From positions 136,281 to 199,697 of the forward strand of contig NZ_JAHPIV010000008.1 of the NCBI RefSeq assembly GCF_019039105.1: DNA of 63,417 bases, given 5' to 3'. The stretch is from Desertibacillus haloalkaliphilus (lineage in GTDB: Bacteria; Bacillota; Bacilli; Bacillales; KJ1-10-99). The notes under the pieces were generated by a model, which was not told the DNA's origin, searched no databases, and saw nothing but the letters and a program-made list of their open reading frames with translations. Position numbers and translations under genes: made by a program. Shown piece by piece: positions 10,125-18,517 of the stretch. Numbering within the stretch: the first letter of the stretch is position 1; every line of letters starts with the position of its first letter.

Positions 10125-10156
10125 CAGTGATCCTCTCTACTTTTAAATTTGAAACA

Positions 10157-10190
10157 AGTATATATCAGATTCTATTTGAAAGTCTGTCAT
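10157..10190 (-). promoter_or_regulatory. Candidate Spo0A-activated spoIIG promoter
   Basis: Complement 10185-10190 reads ATGACA and complement 10157-10162 reads TATACT, with a 22-bp spacer. An over-long spacer with near-consensus sigma-A hexamers is the known peculiarity of the B. subtilis spoIIG promoter, where Spo0A compensates. TGTCGTC and TGACAGA nearby could be degenerate 0A boxes (consensus TGTCGAA). The -10 lies about 33 bp from the spoIIGA start. Confidence 0.55.
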
Positions 10191-10305
10191 TTCATGACGA
10201 CATTACCATTATAATTTTGAAAGAAATCCATTTTTTTTGTCATCGAAACCTATCTGCATCGACAAGACTCCAGGCCTCTCCTACAAAGTTTGCTACAAAT
10301 ATAAA

Positions 10306-10489
10306 AAGAGGCTGAGACACTATGACAGTTACTTCCGCTTCGGATCGTCGATTTCCACGGGCAACCATCATTCCAACTTATATTTATATCAGCTAGGGGT
10401 ATTGAACCAATCCTTGAAAATTTACATTCTCAGCTTCCTATACTATAACCGATCGTATATAGAATAAAAGTTTTTAGTTATGTCCCATC
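10306..10489. repeat. Degenerate GGCTGGGACA-type repeat between ftsZ and spoIIGA
   Basis: The segment opens with GAGGCTGAGACA and closes with TATGTCCCATC, an imperfect inverted pair. The same ends are seen in the hairpins at 49738 and 53700. The interior has no credible reading frame with a ribosome site. With the flanking promoter, second dispersed repeat and ftsZ terminator, it accounts for the 462-bp gap 10125-10586. Confidence 0.4.
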
Positions 10490-10501
10490 ACCATAAACCC
10501 A

Positions 10502-10541
10502 TTCCGAAGTGACCTTGAGGCGATGGTGCCTGAGCTAAACA
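10502..10541. repeat. Dispersed repeat, copy 2 (downstream of ftsZ terminator)
   Basis: Matches the copy at 37-76 over nearly its whole length with a few substitutions (CCGAAGTGACCT, CGATGG, GCCTG, AGCTA). Like that copy, it follows a leftward terminator directly. Confidence 0.6.
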
Positions 10542-10545
10542 TAAA

Positions 10546-10577
10546 AAAACACACCTTATGATCATAAGGTGTGTTTT
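10546..10577 (-). terminator. Intrinsic terminator of ftsA-ftsZ
   Basis: A near-perfect 32-bp palindrome centred on TGATCA with A and T runs at its ends. On the minus strand it ends the ftsZ transcript 9 bp after the stop codon. Confidence 0.88.
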
Positions 10578-10586
10578 TAACATCCA

Positions 10587-11750
10587 TTATTTACGTCTGC
10601 GACGGTTTCTTAAGAATGTTGGAATATCTAATGTATCCATTTGTTCATTTTGTTGAGGTGCTGACTTTGTCACTCTATTCGGTTCACTAGCGACGGGCTC
10701 CTCTTGCTTAGGTGCGCTTGTGCTTGTCGGTTGATTAACCGTTTTCGTCGCGTTTAATCCACCTGAACGTTGATTTTTCGATGGAGGCGTATTCTCGGTA
10801 TCATCAAAACCAGTTGCAATCACCGTAACAACAATCTCGTCCTTTAAATTTTCATTAATGACTGAACCAAAGATCATATTTACTTCTGAATCGGATGCAC
10901 CAGAAACAATTTCAGCCGCTTCATGAACTTCGAATAAACTTAAATTCGAACCACCCGTAATATTCATCAGCACCCCTTGAGCACCATCTACAGATGTTTC
11001 TAAGAGCGGACTAGAGATTGCCTTTTTAGCAGCTTCAGTTGCCCGATTTTCACCTGTTGCGATCCCAATTCCCATCAATGCTGAACCTTTATCAGTCATA
11101 ATCGTCTTCACATCGGCAAAGTCGAGGTTAATGAGTCCTGGTACTGCAATTAGATCTGAAATCCCTTGCACCCCTTGACGAAGAACGTTATCTGCTTCTC
11201 GGAACGCCTCAAGCATTGGTGTGTTTTTATCAACGATCTCCAACAATCGATCGTTTGGAATAACAATTAATGTATCAACCTTTTCCTTCAACCCATTAAT
11301 ACCTGCAGCAGCCTGTGTTGAACGTTTTCGCCCTTCAAATGTAAACGGACGAGTGACTACACCAACAGTCAACGCACCTATTTCCTTGGCTACCTCGGCG
11401 ATGACCGGAGCGGCACCAGTACCTGTTCCACCACCCATACCAGCAGTGATAAATACCATATCCGCACCTGTCAACGCCTCTTCTAGCTGTTCCTTGCTCT
11501 CTTCCGCTGCTTTCTTTCCTATTTCCGGATTTGCTCCTGCACCGAGGCCTCTTGTTAGCTTACCTCCTAGTTGAAGCTTTGTTTCAGCTTTAGAAAGGTG
11601 AAGAGCTTGAGCATCTGTATTGACAGCGATAAATTCTACACCTTGTAATCCATTTTCAATCATTCGGTTGACAGCGTTACTTCCACCGCCACCAACACCG
11701 ATAACTTTTATTTGCGCTAACTGATCCATATCCATTTCAAACTCTAACAT
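10587..11750 (-). CDS. ftsZ: Cell-division GTPase FtsZ
   Basis: Tubulin homologue that polymerises into the Z-ring at midcell. The N-terminal GTPase domain begins [18 protein letters not shown], with the tubulin signature [10 protein letters not shown] at residues 106-115. The T7 loop NLDFADV follows at about residue 205. After a variable Pro/Gln/Ser-rich linker comes the C-terminal partner-binding peptide [16 protein letters not shown], which binds FtsA, SepF and EzrA. The 387-residue length is typical. It lies 50 bp behind ftsA. Confidence 0.99.
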   Translation of the reverse strand: MLEFEMDMDQLAQIKVIGVGGGGSNAVNRMIENGLQGVEFIAVNTDAQALHLSKAETKLQLGGKLTRGLGAGANPEIGKKAAEESKEQLEEALTGADMVFITAGMGGGTGTGAAPVIAEVAKEIGALTVGVVTRPFTFEGRKRSTQAAAGINGLKEKVDTLIVIPNDRLLEIVDKNTPMLEAFREADNVLRQGVQGISDLIAVPGLINLDFADVKTIMTDKGSALMGIGIATGENRATEAAKKAISSPLLETSVDGAQGVLMNITGGSNLSLFEVHEAAEIVSGASDSEVNMIFGSVINENLKDEIVVTVIATGFDDTENTPPSKNQRSGGLNATKTVNQPTSTSAPKQEEPVASEPNRVTKSAPQQNEQMDTLDIPTFLRNRRRRK

Positions 11751-11800
11751 TTAAGGTCCCCCTAATCAATCGTGTATGCCATCATATGAGTTATATTTCA

Positions 11801-13078
11801 TTATTCAAAAAAGACTTTTAGCCATTTCTTCATCTTCTTTTTTATCCCAGGGTCTTCCTTCGATTTCTTTTCTTCATTTTCCTGCTTATTTACTGGTTTT
11901 TCTACCTCTTCGGCAGAAGAAACTGAAGAAGCAACCTCTTTCCCTTGGATCTTCACATTCCGATAAGCGAACTGAATTAAACCAACACCCGTTGTATATT
12001 GAGGTTCTCGAACTCCAATATAGTCAGGGATCGCAACGCGAACATTACTTTCTAAAATTTCCTTAGCTAACTCAAGTACGCCAGGAATCATAACCGATCC
12101 ACCTGTTAACACATAGCCACCCGGTAGATTATCATACCCTAGGCGGCGAATTTCATTTTCAATTAATTCAATGATTTCTTCCATCCGTGGTTCGATAATA
12201 TGAGCCAGTTCGAACTGTGAAAACGTCTCATCTTCATTGCTACCAATAGTCGTAACTGTAAATGTTTCTTCATCAGAAGCTTCATCAATATAAGCATGAC
12301 CATGCTTTCGTTTGATTCGTTCCGCTTCCTCTGTTGTGGTTTTCAAACCAACCGAGATATCGTTGGTGATATGGTCACCACCGATAGGTAGGACAGATGT
12401 CGCCTGCAGGACACCGTGCTCAAAAACTGAGACCGTGACTGATCCGCCACCGATATCAACAAGCGCAACACCTAACCCTTTTTCGTCTTTTGATATAGCA
12501 ACGGCTCCAGCCGCTAGCGGCTGTAAGCAAATATCAGCAATTTGTAAGCCAGCACGTTCAACGCAACGTAATAAATTATGTAAAATTGTTTTCGAACCTG
12601 TAATGATTGTTCCTTCCATTTCAAGTCGAACCCCAATCATCCCTCTTGGGTCATTAATTTCTTCCAAGCCATCAACAATAAATTGTTTTGGGATAACATC
12701 AATAATTTCTCTCTCAGGTGGAATCGAAACAACTTGTGCTGCATCAATCACACGTCCGATATCTTCATCTCCAATTTCCCTATCTGAGCTTGATACAGCG
12801 ACAACACCATGACAAGGCTGCAACTGTACGTGATTACCATTTACGCCGACAATCACTTGATTAATTGATAAGCCAATCATCCGTTCAGCCTCTTCAACGG
12901 CTCTACGTATCGATTGTACTGTTTCGTCAATATCTACGATTGAGCCTTTTTTTATCCCTTCAGAACTTGCATTACCGACACCAATAATATTTAATGAGCC
13001 ATTCGCCATTTCTCCAATGATTATCCTAACATTGGATGTACCGATGTCTAAACTAACATAAATCTCATTGCTGTTCAC
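11801..13078 (-). CDS. ftsA: Cell-division protein FtsA
   Basis: Actin-like ATPase that tethers FtsZ to the membrane. Phosphate-1 motif VSLDIGTSNVRIIIGE is at residues 8-23. Later blocks are ALVDIGGGSVTVSVF and GGYVLTGGSVMIPGV. The C-terminus KKKMKKWLKVFFE is the amphipathic membrane-targeting helix, preceded by a charged Glu/Lys-rich linker. It starts at GTG after GGAGGTG. A sigma-H-like promoter lies in the 200-bp gap upstream. Confidence 0.98.
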   Translation of the reverse strand: MNSNEIYVSLDIGTSNVRIIIGEMANGSLNIIGVGNASSEGIKKGSIVDIDETVQSIRRAVEEAERMIGLSINQVIVGVNGNHVQLQPCHGVVAVSSSDREIGDEDIGRVIDAAQVVSIPPEREIIDVIPKQFIVDGLEEINDPRGMIGVRLEMEGTIITGSKTILHNLLRCVERAGLQIADICLQPLAAGAVAISKDEKGLGVALVDIGGGSVTVSVFEHGVLQATSVLPIGGDHITNDISVGLKTTTEEAERIKRKHGHAYIDEASDEETFTVTTIGSNEDETFSQFELAHIIEPRMEEIIELIENEIRRLGYDNLPGGYVLTGGSVMIPGVLELAKEILESNVRVAIPDYIGVREPQYTTGVGLIQFAYRNVKIQGKEVASSVSSAEEVEKPVNKQENEEKKSKEDPGIKKKMKKWLKVFFE

Positions 13079-13194
13079 TCTGTGGCACCTCCTTTAATTA
13101 TGTATAGCGCTGTATTCGTTGCTATATTTTTTTCGTACACGTAATTGCTAAATGTCATGCGACTTACGAGTCGTAGTATTTCGTAGTAAGAAAT

Positions 13195-13223
13195 GTATTC
13201 AACATTTGTTATGCATTCCCTTT
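13195..13223 (-). promoter_or_regulatory. Candidate sigma-H promoter of ftsA-ftsZ
   Basis: Minus strand: AAAGGGAAT (13215-13223), 11 bp, GTTGAATAC (13195-13203). The sigma-H pattern is RNAGGAWWW, 11-12 bp, RNNGAATWW; each half has one mismatch. B. subtilis ftsAZ has a sigma-H promoter that raises FtsZ at sporulation onset, so the position fits. Confidence 0.5.
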
Positions 13224-13278
13224 TTTAATTTTACATTTTTTCGAATCATCGTCATATATTGTTAATAAAAGTTCCTTT

Positions 13279-13641
13279 TCACAAAGACGTGCTGTTTTCT
13301 CTTCGAGTTTTCCATTGTGAAAGTAATATACGACGAATGACAGCAATATTGTTAAAAAGTCGAACACCGAATGCAAAAATTGCTGCTAAATATAAGTCTA
13401 CACCAAGATGAACACCTAGAAAAGCTAAACCTGCAGCAAGTAAAATATTGAAAAAGAAACCAGTGACAAAGACCGTAGCCTCAAAATTTTGCTGCAGGTG
13501 GGCACGAATCCCACCAAATAACGTGTCTAAAGCTGCAAGTACAGCGATTGACAAATAATTCGAATATTCATTCGGCACACGGAACTCGGTCATAAACCCT
13601 AACAAAAGACCTATAAGTAGCCCTAGTAGAGGTAACCACAT
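13279..13641 (-). CDS. sbp: Small basic membrane protein Sbp (DUF1290)
   Basis: A 120-residue membrane protein with four hydrophobic segments (residues 1-20, 28-45, 55-80 and 82-105) and a basic C-terminus (RRILLSQWKTRRENS). The signature LGFMTEFRVPNEYSNYLSIAVLAALD is the family block, given here as positions about 15-40. It always sits between ylxX and ftsA in bacilli. Function is unknown. Confidence 0.88.
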   Translation of the reverse strand: MWLPLLGLLIGLLLGFMTEFRVPNEYSNYLSIAVLAALDTLFGGIRAHLQQNFEATVFVTGFFFNILLAAGLAFLGVHLGVDLYLAAIFAFGVRLFNNIAVIRRILLSQWKTRRENSTSL

Positions 13642-13643
13642 TG

Positions 13644-14351
13644 CTACGAATCCCCCTCTCTTACTTGCTCCATATATCGAACTCTGATCGTTTGTTCGTA
13701 AGGAGGTAATGTTAATTCATTAATGGGCGTTGATGTCAGTTCTAAATTCTCAATTGCAAAGTAATCTACCGATTCAGATACGACCATTTGGTTATGTAGC
13801 TTCTCGGCATCATCGGAGAGTACTTTAATTTCAAGTGGCAAAGGGGGGATCCGACGCCCATTGACATGAGTAATACCGTTAACATCTCGAAATGCCGTTG
13901 TTGATACGACTCGTTGATCTCCTATCGCAATTCCTTGGGCATTATACATATTTAACTCGTTCATCAAGAATTGAAGGAGTTGAGGGGAAACAGTTCGATT
14001 TTGTCCACCTAGTAGACGATCATTGTAGAGTGGTTCAACAGTTAAGATGACCCCTTCTCCAGTCACTTCGGTTATTCCCGCCTCTTCACGCAATTCATCA
14101 AGTGCCTCCTCAATAAATAAATCCACATTTTCACTTTGATCAAGTAAATAATTGTCTCGTTGTGCCTCGTACCTTTCGATCTCTTCTAGGAGCTGTTGAT
14201 ATCTTTCCTGCTCTAGTTTAAGTTCCTCTCGTAATTCTAAAACATTTCTTGTATCACGAACGACCGGTTCTTTCGTCGTTTGAAATTGAATCGCCAACAT
14301 AAAACCAATAACAGCTAAAATGAGAGTAAAAACGACTCGATGATCCTTCAT
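13644..14351 (-). CDS. ylxX: DUF881 protein YlxX
   Basis: A 235-residue protein with an N-terminal membrane anchor (VVFTLILAVIGFMLAIQF), a coiled coil at about residues 35-65, then an extracellular DUF881 domain (VILTVEPLYNDR, NELNMYNAQGIAIGDQRV). It is a paralogue of YlxW immediately upstream. The ATG at complement 14351 has GGGG 8 nt before it; a GTG three codons earlier overlaps the ylxW stop. Function is unknown; the place between divIB and ftsA suggests envelope or division work. Confidence 0.85.
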   Translation of the reverse strand: MKDHRVVFTLILAVIGFMLAIQFQTTKEPVVRDTRNVLELREELKLEQERYQQLLEEIERYEAQRDNYLLDQSENVDLFIEEALDELREEAGITEVTGEGVILTVEPLYNDRLLGGQNRTVSPQLLQFLMNELNMYNAQGIAIGDQRVVSTTAFRDVNGITHVNGRRIPPLPLEIKVLSDDAEKLHNQMVVSESVDYFAIENLELTSTPINELTLPPYEQTIRVRYMEQVREGDS

Positions 14352-14356
14352 TCGTT

Positions 14357-15058
14357 TCACCCCTTCTCAGACAAAAACGGATCAAGAACGATGTTATCCC
14401 TTTTTTGTATTCGCACTTCAATTTGATCATTGACAAGCTGATCCTTAACTCCACCAATGATATTTAACGATTGTTCAAATTTATCCGGGTCACCAATCGC
14501 TGTAATCACAAACGGAGCATAAGATGTATGTCCATCGATCCGTATGACTGGTCCTGCGCATTGAATGTACGAATGGTGTGAAATCCGCTGACCGTTAATC
14601 GCAATTGCTTCAGCATCACTGACGATTAATTCGTGAACGACTTTATGGATATGTTGTTCATGGACGATATAATCATTCGGGTTACCCTCTTCAGGGACAT
14701 AAGAATAATCAGATAAGGACACTTCAATTCCCGGCCCTTGTACCTCAACCTTTCCCGTCACTTTACGTAATTTCTCAAGATCCTCGACAAGATTAAAATA
14801 GGTTGCTTCTTGCTGTGCAATTTCTGCTTCTAACTCTCTTACATTTCGCTGCACTTGACGTAATTGCTCTTGACGATCTCGATTTGCGGTTTGTTGCATT
14901 AAAATTTCTCGACGAAGCTCATCTTCATGGCGCCACTGACTTTCACTTACCGTTGGGTCTGCTTGATTTTCATTTGCGTACTGATAAGATAGCGAGACGA
15001 TAAAACCAGTCACCAGTAACACAAATGAGAGAATCACATGCTTACCTCTCACCTTCAA
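14357..15058 (-). CDS. ylxW: DUF881 protein YlxW
   Basis: Paralogue of YlxX: N-terminal membrane helix (VILSFVLLVTGFIVSLSY), a coiled coil at about residues 45-95 and an external DUF881 domain (GPGIEVSLSDYSYVP, SDAEAIAINGQRISHHSYI). The start is a TTG at complement 15058 with GGAGGA 8 nt upstream, located inside the 3' end of divIB. The two genes overlap by 17 bp and are probably translationally coupled. Confidence 0.85.
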   Translation of the reverse strand: MKVRGKHVILSFVLLVTGFIVSLSYQYANENQADPTVSESQWRHEDELRREILMQQTANRDRQEQLRQVQRNVRELEAEIAQQEATYFNLVEDLEKLRKVTGKVEVQGPGIEVSLSDYSYVPEEGNPNDYIVHEQHIHKVVHELIVSDAEAIAINGQRISHHSYIQCAGPVIRIDGHTSYAPFVITAIGDPDKFEQSLNIIGGVKDQLVNDQIEVRIQKRDNIVLDPFLSEKG

Positions 15059-15830
15059 TTTCTACTTCCTCCTCGTCTACTACACGTTCAAATTCCTCAA
15101 AATAAGGCGTCATTCTCAAGTGGATAATCCCTTCAGCTTCCGGATCAATCTCTTCGACGATCGAAGGATAAGCAGTGAACTTGTCTGAAAATTGCCGGAT
15201 CGTTGACTGGACTTCAAAGCCATCGTTCATAAATAAAGTCATGCGTAATGGGTCATTTTCGGTTGGTGTATGGTAAATTTCTGAGATCCGATGAATTAAC
15301 GCCTCTGGCAATTTGATTAATTCAGCAGCAAGCTCTTGTACCTCTTCCCCTTGCTCCCAATTCACAAGAATTGGAGCATCAACAGGCAAATAGTTACGGT
15401 CCATTTCATCAAGAAATGTCCCTGTTTCAATGATCGGATAATATTTCCCTTCATCCATTAAATAAGCAACGCGTGGGTATTCTAAAACTTCAATCTCTAT
15501 TTTATTTGGAAAACGACGATAAACGGTTGCTTCTTTAATTTCATCAAGTGCCTCTAGAGTCGTGGCAACCACACTTCGATCTACATTCCATATACTTGTC
15601 CCTTCTGCTAGACCACTTTCAGCGATAATCAGTTCATCATTTACATAATAATGCCCAGTCACCTCAATGCTACGAATATGACTTAATGACGACTGAAAGT
15701 AAACAACAATTAAGATTAGTAGGAAGAAAATCGATAAGTAGAAAATCAAACGTCGATTTGTTCGCTGTCTGCGTTGCTCCTTCAATTTCGGAATACGGTC
15801 GTTAATTGTTATAACCTTATCATTTGCCAT
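15042..15830 (-). CDS. divIB: Cell-division protein DivIB (FtsQ)
   Basis: Bitopic division protein that forms a complex with FtsL and DivIC and regulates septal peptidoglycan synthesis. A basic cytosolic tail (KLKEQRRQRTNRR) is followed by one membrane helix (LIFYLSIFFLLILIVVYF). The POTRA domain begins SHIRSIEVTGHYYVND, followed by the FtsQ/DivIB beta domain (VDRSVVATTLEALDEIKEA, then RRFPNKIEIEVLEYPRVAYL). I start at ATG complement 15830, after GGAGGAAG; 262 residues agrees with B. subtilis. Confidence 0.95.
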   Translation of the reverse strand: MANDKVITINDRIPKLKEQRRQRTNRRLIFYLSIFFLLILIVVYFQSSLSHIRSIEVTGHYYVNDELIIAESGLAEGTSIWNVDRSVVATTLEALDEIKEATVYRRFPNKIEIEVLEYPRVAYLMDEGKYYPIIETGTFLDEMDRNYLPVDAPILVNWEQGEEVQELAAELIKLPEALIHRISEIYHTPTENDPLRMTLFMNDGFEVQSTIRQFSDKFTAYPSIVEEIDPEAEGIIHLRMTPYFEEFERVVDEEEVEIEGER

Positions 15831-15921
15831 GATGCTTCCTCCATTGTAAAGCAATAGTATTTGACTAAAAATCAGTCGTTAGACTCACATAATACATCAT
15901 ATGGACGTAAAATCTCGAAAA

Positions 15922-15942
15922 CGGCATACACGTGTTATGCCG
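15922..15942 (-). terminator. Hairpin between murB and divIB, possible weak terminator
   Basis: Minus strand CGGCATA-acacgtg-TATGCCG followed by TTTTC. It is the only structure I see in the 276-bp gap between murB and divIB, apart from AT-rich sequence that may hold a divIB promoter. Confidence 0.35.
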
Positions 15943-16106
15943 CTACTTAAATCTTTATTTATAAAAACTGTATCATGTTTCCTGACTCGTAGATTGACCA
16001 GCACGATTGTACATAAAATAAAGAAAAGATAACGTCCAATTTTCCTTTAAATTATATCATAATCACTGCTTAAAAAGTGTACAACCGTGTTGTTTTTTAA
16101 AGTTTT

Positions 16107-17015
16107 TCAACTTTGTTGACCAACAATTTCAACTTCAGTCTCCATCCTTACTTGAAAGCGATCATAAACTGTACGTTTAACATGCTCAATTAGACCAAGA
16201 ACATCTTCTGCTTTTGCATCTGCAACATTGACGATAAAATTCCCATGCATCTCTGAGATCTGCGCGCCACCAATCTGATATCCTTTTAACCCAGCTTTTT
16301 CAACAAGTTGGCCAGCATAATTAGGAAGCGGGTTACGAAATACGCTGCCTGCACATGGATAATTCCATGGCTGTGATTCACGGCGGTAATCCTTATTTTT
16401 TTGCATCTCTTTTACAATTTTATCGCGATCACCGGATGTTAAGTTAAAAACCGCCTCGACACAAACCCCTTTTTCTTTTTGAAGTTTCGACGTTCGATAG
16501 GAAAAATCCATCTCATCGTTTGTCAGCCATTTCATCGATCCATCTGGAAATAAAATATGCGCTTCTTTAAGTATATTTGAGATATCAGATCCATGCGCAC
16601 CTGCATTCATAAAAACAGCCCCACCGACAGAGCCCGGGATACCCCCAGCAAACTCAAGACCAGATAACCCTTTCTTACTAATAATCGTCGCAAGTTTAAT
16701 GAGGGAATAACCGCCTCCAACTCGTATCTCTTCACCATTTAATTCTAAATGGTCGAGACCTTCCGCTAACTTAATCACAACACCTCGTATGCCCCCATCA
16801 CGGACAAGCATATTTGAGCCGCGACCAATCATGCGCCAAGGTAGCTGATGCGTCATTACAAGGTCGACAACTTTCTTAAGCTCCTCTATCGTAGCAGGTT
16901 TAATTAACACATCGGCAGGACCGCCAATTTTCCATGTCGTATGGTTAGCTAGCGGTTCATCGATATAAACATTTTCTATATTCTCCTCGTGAAGTTGATC
17001 AATAAATCGTTTCAT
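16107..17015 (-). CDS. murB: UDP-N-acetylenolpyruvoylglucosamine reductase
   Basis: NADPH- and FAD-dependent enzyme that reduces UDP-GlcNAc-enolpyruvate to UDP-MurNAc, the second committed step of peptidoglycan precursor synthesis. The FAD-binding domain shows [13 protein letters not shown] and [11 protein letters not shown]. The C-terminal part has [22 protein letters not shown] and the catalytic region [10 protein letters not shown]. The 302 residues correspond to the short type II MurB of bacilli. It follows murG by 77 bp, as in B. subtilis. Confidence 0.97.
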   Translation of the reverse strand: MKRFIDQLHEENIENVYIDEPLANHTTWKIGGPADVLIKPATIEELKKVVDLVMTHQLPWRMIGRGSNMLVRDGGIRGVVIKLAEGLDHLELNGEEIRVGGGYSLIKLATIISKKGLSGLEFAGGIPGSVGGAVFMNAGAHGSDISNILKEAHILFPDGSMKWLTNDEMDFSYRTSKLQKEKGVCVEAVFNLTSGDRDKIVKEMQKNKDYRRESQPWNYPCAGSVFRNPLPNYAGQLVEKAGLKGYQIGGAQISEMHGNFIVNVADAKAEDVLGLIEHVKRTVYDRFQVRMETEVEIVGQQS

Positions 17016-17092
17016 GGTGTGTCCCCCTCCTAAACCTAAATTAGCGTTATCATTGTTAGTTTACTCTATGCGATTGTCATGCATTTAGTGTG

Positions 17093-18184
17093 TTAGTTCG
17101 AAAGCTCCTTCATTAAACCGTATAAATCCTGGGCTGCACGAGGCATTCCTAGGCTTTGTGAGGACTGGTGCATCTCCTCCCATTTACCGTTTGTCGTTAA
17201 GATTTCGTCAATATCTTTCATCAGTTTTTCTCCATTCATTTCCTGTTCCAGTCGTACATATGCTGCCCCTTCTTTCCTTAAGGCTTGCGCATTTTTTTCC
17301 TGATGGTTATTTGTCACATACGGACTCGGTATTAAGATACTTGGAATTCCGAGCGCTGTGATTTCAGCAAGCGATGTTGCTCCAGCTCTTGCTACCACAA
17401 GATCAACACCAGCTAATACTTCTGGCATGTTATGAATAAATGGGCGGATCAATACATTTTCGGGATTTCCTTGTTTCTTCACTTCATTCATGACGGAATC
17501 ATAATGAACATCCCCTGTAACATACAAAAATTGATAATCTCTTATTTTAGCTTCAGGTAGAACTTCCAAGAAAGCTTCATTAATCGGTCTTGCCCCTCTA
17601 CTTCCGCCAACGATTAGAACCGTTTTCTTTCCGTCCGCTAGACCGACAGAGGCCCTTCCCCTTTCACCATCCGTATCGATTACTTCTGTAGCTCTCGGGT
17701 TTCCCGTATAAACAACTTTTTCTTGTGGAAAATAACGAGTAGATTCCGAGAATGAAATCGCCACTTTATCGACATAACGACTTAAAAACTTATTCGTTAA
17801 GCCGGGCACACTATTTTGTTCATGTATGATCGTCGGGATGTTTAACTTCGCTGCTGCATAAACGACAGGCCCACAAACATAACCACCTGTACCAACCACG
17901 ACATCCGGCCTGAAATCTTTGATCATTTTTTTAGCATCACGAACCCCTTTTAGAAAACGATAAATCGTTTTAACATTTTCTACTGATAGCTTCCTTCTAA
18001 AACCCGAAATTGTAATTGTCTTAAAGGGAATACCCTCTCTTGGTACAATTTTACTTTCTAGTCCATTTTCTGTTCCTATGTACAACAAGTCTGCATGTTC
18101 ATTTGTTTTTTTTATTTCTTTGACTAAGGAAAGAGCAGGATAAATATGGCCTCCTGTTCCTCCACCGCTAATTATCACTCTCAT
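17093..18184 (-). CDS. murG: Lipid II synthase (GlcNAc transferase) MurG
   Basis: Membrane-associated GT28 glycosyltransferase that adds GlcNAc to lipid I to give lipid II on the cytosolic face. The N-terminal loop [14 protein letters not shown] is intact. The donor-binding half has [12 protein letters not shown] and [20 protein letters not shown] followed by [13 protein letters not shown] start at ATG complement 18184 (MRVIISGG), with GGAGG 8 nt upstream, giving 363 residues. A terminator and a repeat separate it from spoVE, so it needs its own promoter, which I could not identify firmly. Confidence 0.97.
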   Translation of the reverse strand: MRVIISGGGTGGHIYPALSLVKEIKKTNEHADLLYIGTENGLESKIVPREGIPFKTITISGFRRKLSVENVKTIYRFLKGVRDAKKMIKDFRPDVVVGTGGYVCGPVVYAAAKLNIPTIIHEQNSVPGLTNKFLSRYVDKVAISFSESTRYFPQEKVVYTGNPRATEVIDTDGERGRASVGLADGKKTVLIVGGSRGARPINEAFLEVLPEAKIRDYQFLYVTGDVHYDSVMNEVKKQGNPENVLIRPFIHNMPEVLAGVDLVVARAGATSLAEITALGIPSILIPSPYVTNNHQEKNAQALRKEGAAYVRLEQEMNGEKLMKDIDEILTTNGKWEEMHQSSQSLGMPRAAQDLYGLMKELSN

Positions 18185-18299
18185 TGAGAACCTCCATGAC
18201 CCCATAGTTTTAAGCCCTTCTTTGTAAACGGTTATCATTTATTTTATTAGATAGAGCCTGTTTGAATACCCATTCTTTGACTTTCAATTTCATTACTAG

Positions 18300-18342
18300 A
18301 GCGTGTTCAAAAAAAGAAAAAACAGCCTTTTTTGAACAGACC
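18300..18342. repeat. Short hairpin-ended element with GTTCAAAAA termini
   Basis: GCGTGTTCAAAAAA and TTTTTTGAACAGACC are inverted ends around a short interior. The same termini bound the 145-bp element at 38141-38285. It looks like an internally deleted member of that family. It lies in the 333-bp gap 18185-18517, whose only other recognisable feature is the spoVE terminator. Confidence 0.5.
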
Positions 18343-18435
18343 CTACTACCCATTTTATCATGATTTAATAATGGATTATACATTGCTGGTTTCGAAAACT
18401 CGTGATCGTTTTCAACTATTTTTTGTAGAAAAATT

Positions 18436-18499
18436 CCAGCAAAAAAGCCTTGCTTGAAGGTCAAAGAGAAGTGATCTTTTCTACCCTTTAAGCAAGGCT
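18436..18499 (-). terminator. Intrinsic terminator of spoVE
   Basis: Minus-strand AGCCTTGCTTAAAGG and CCTTCAAGCAAGGCT form a stem of about 14 bp with a large A/T-rich loop, followed by TTTTTTGC and further T-rich sequence. It lies 18 bp after the spoVE stop. Confidence 0.75.
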
Positions 18500-18517
18500 G
18501 TTGAATTGATCGAATCA

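Noticed and set aside
12312-12812. 166-residue open frame on the plus strand
   Set aside because: It is the mirror of conserved ftsA codons, Ser/Thr/Pro-rich and without a start signal.
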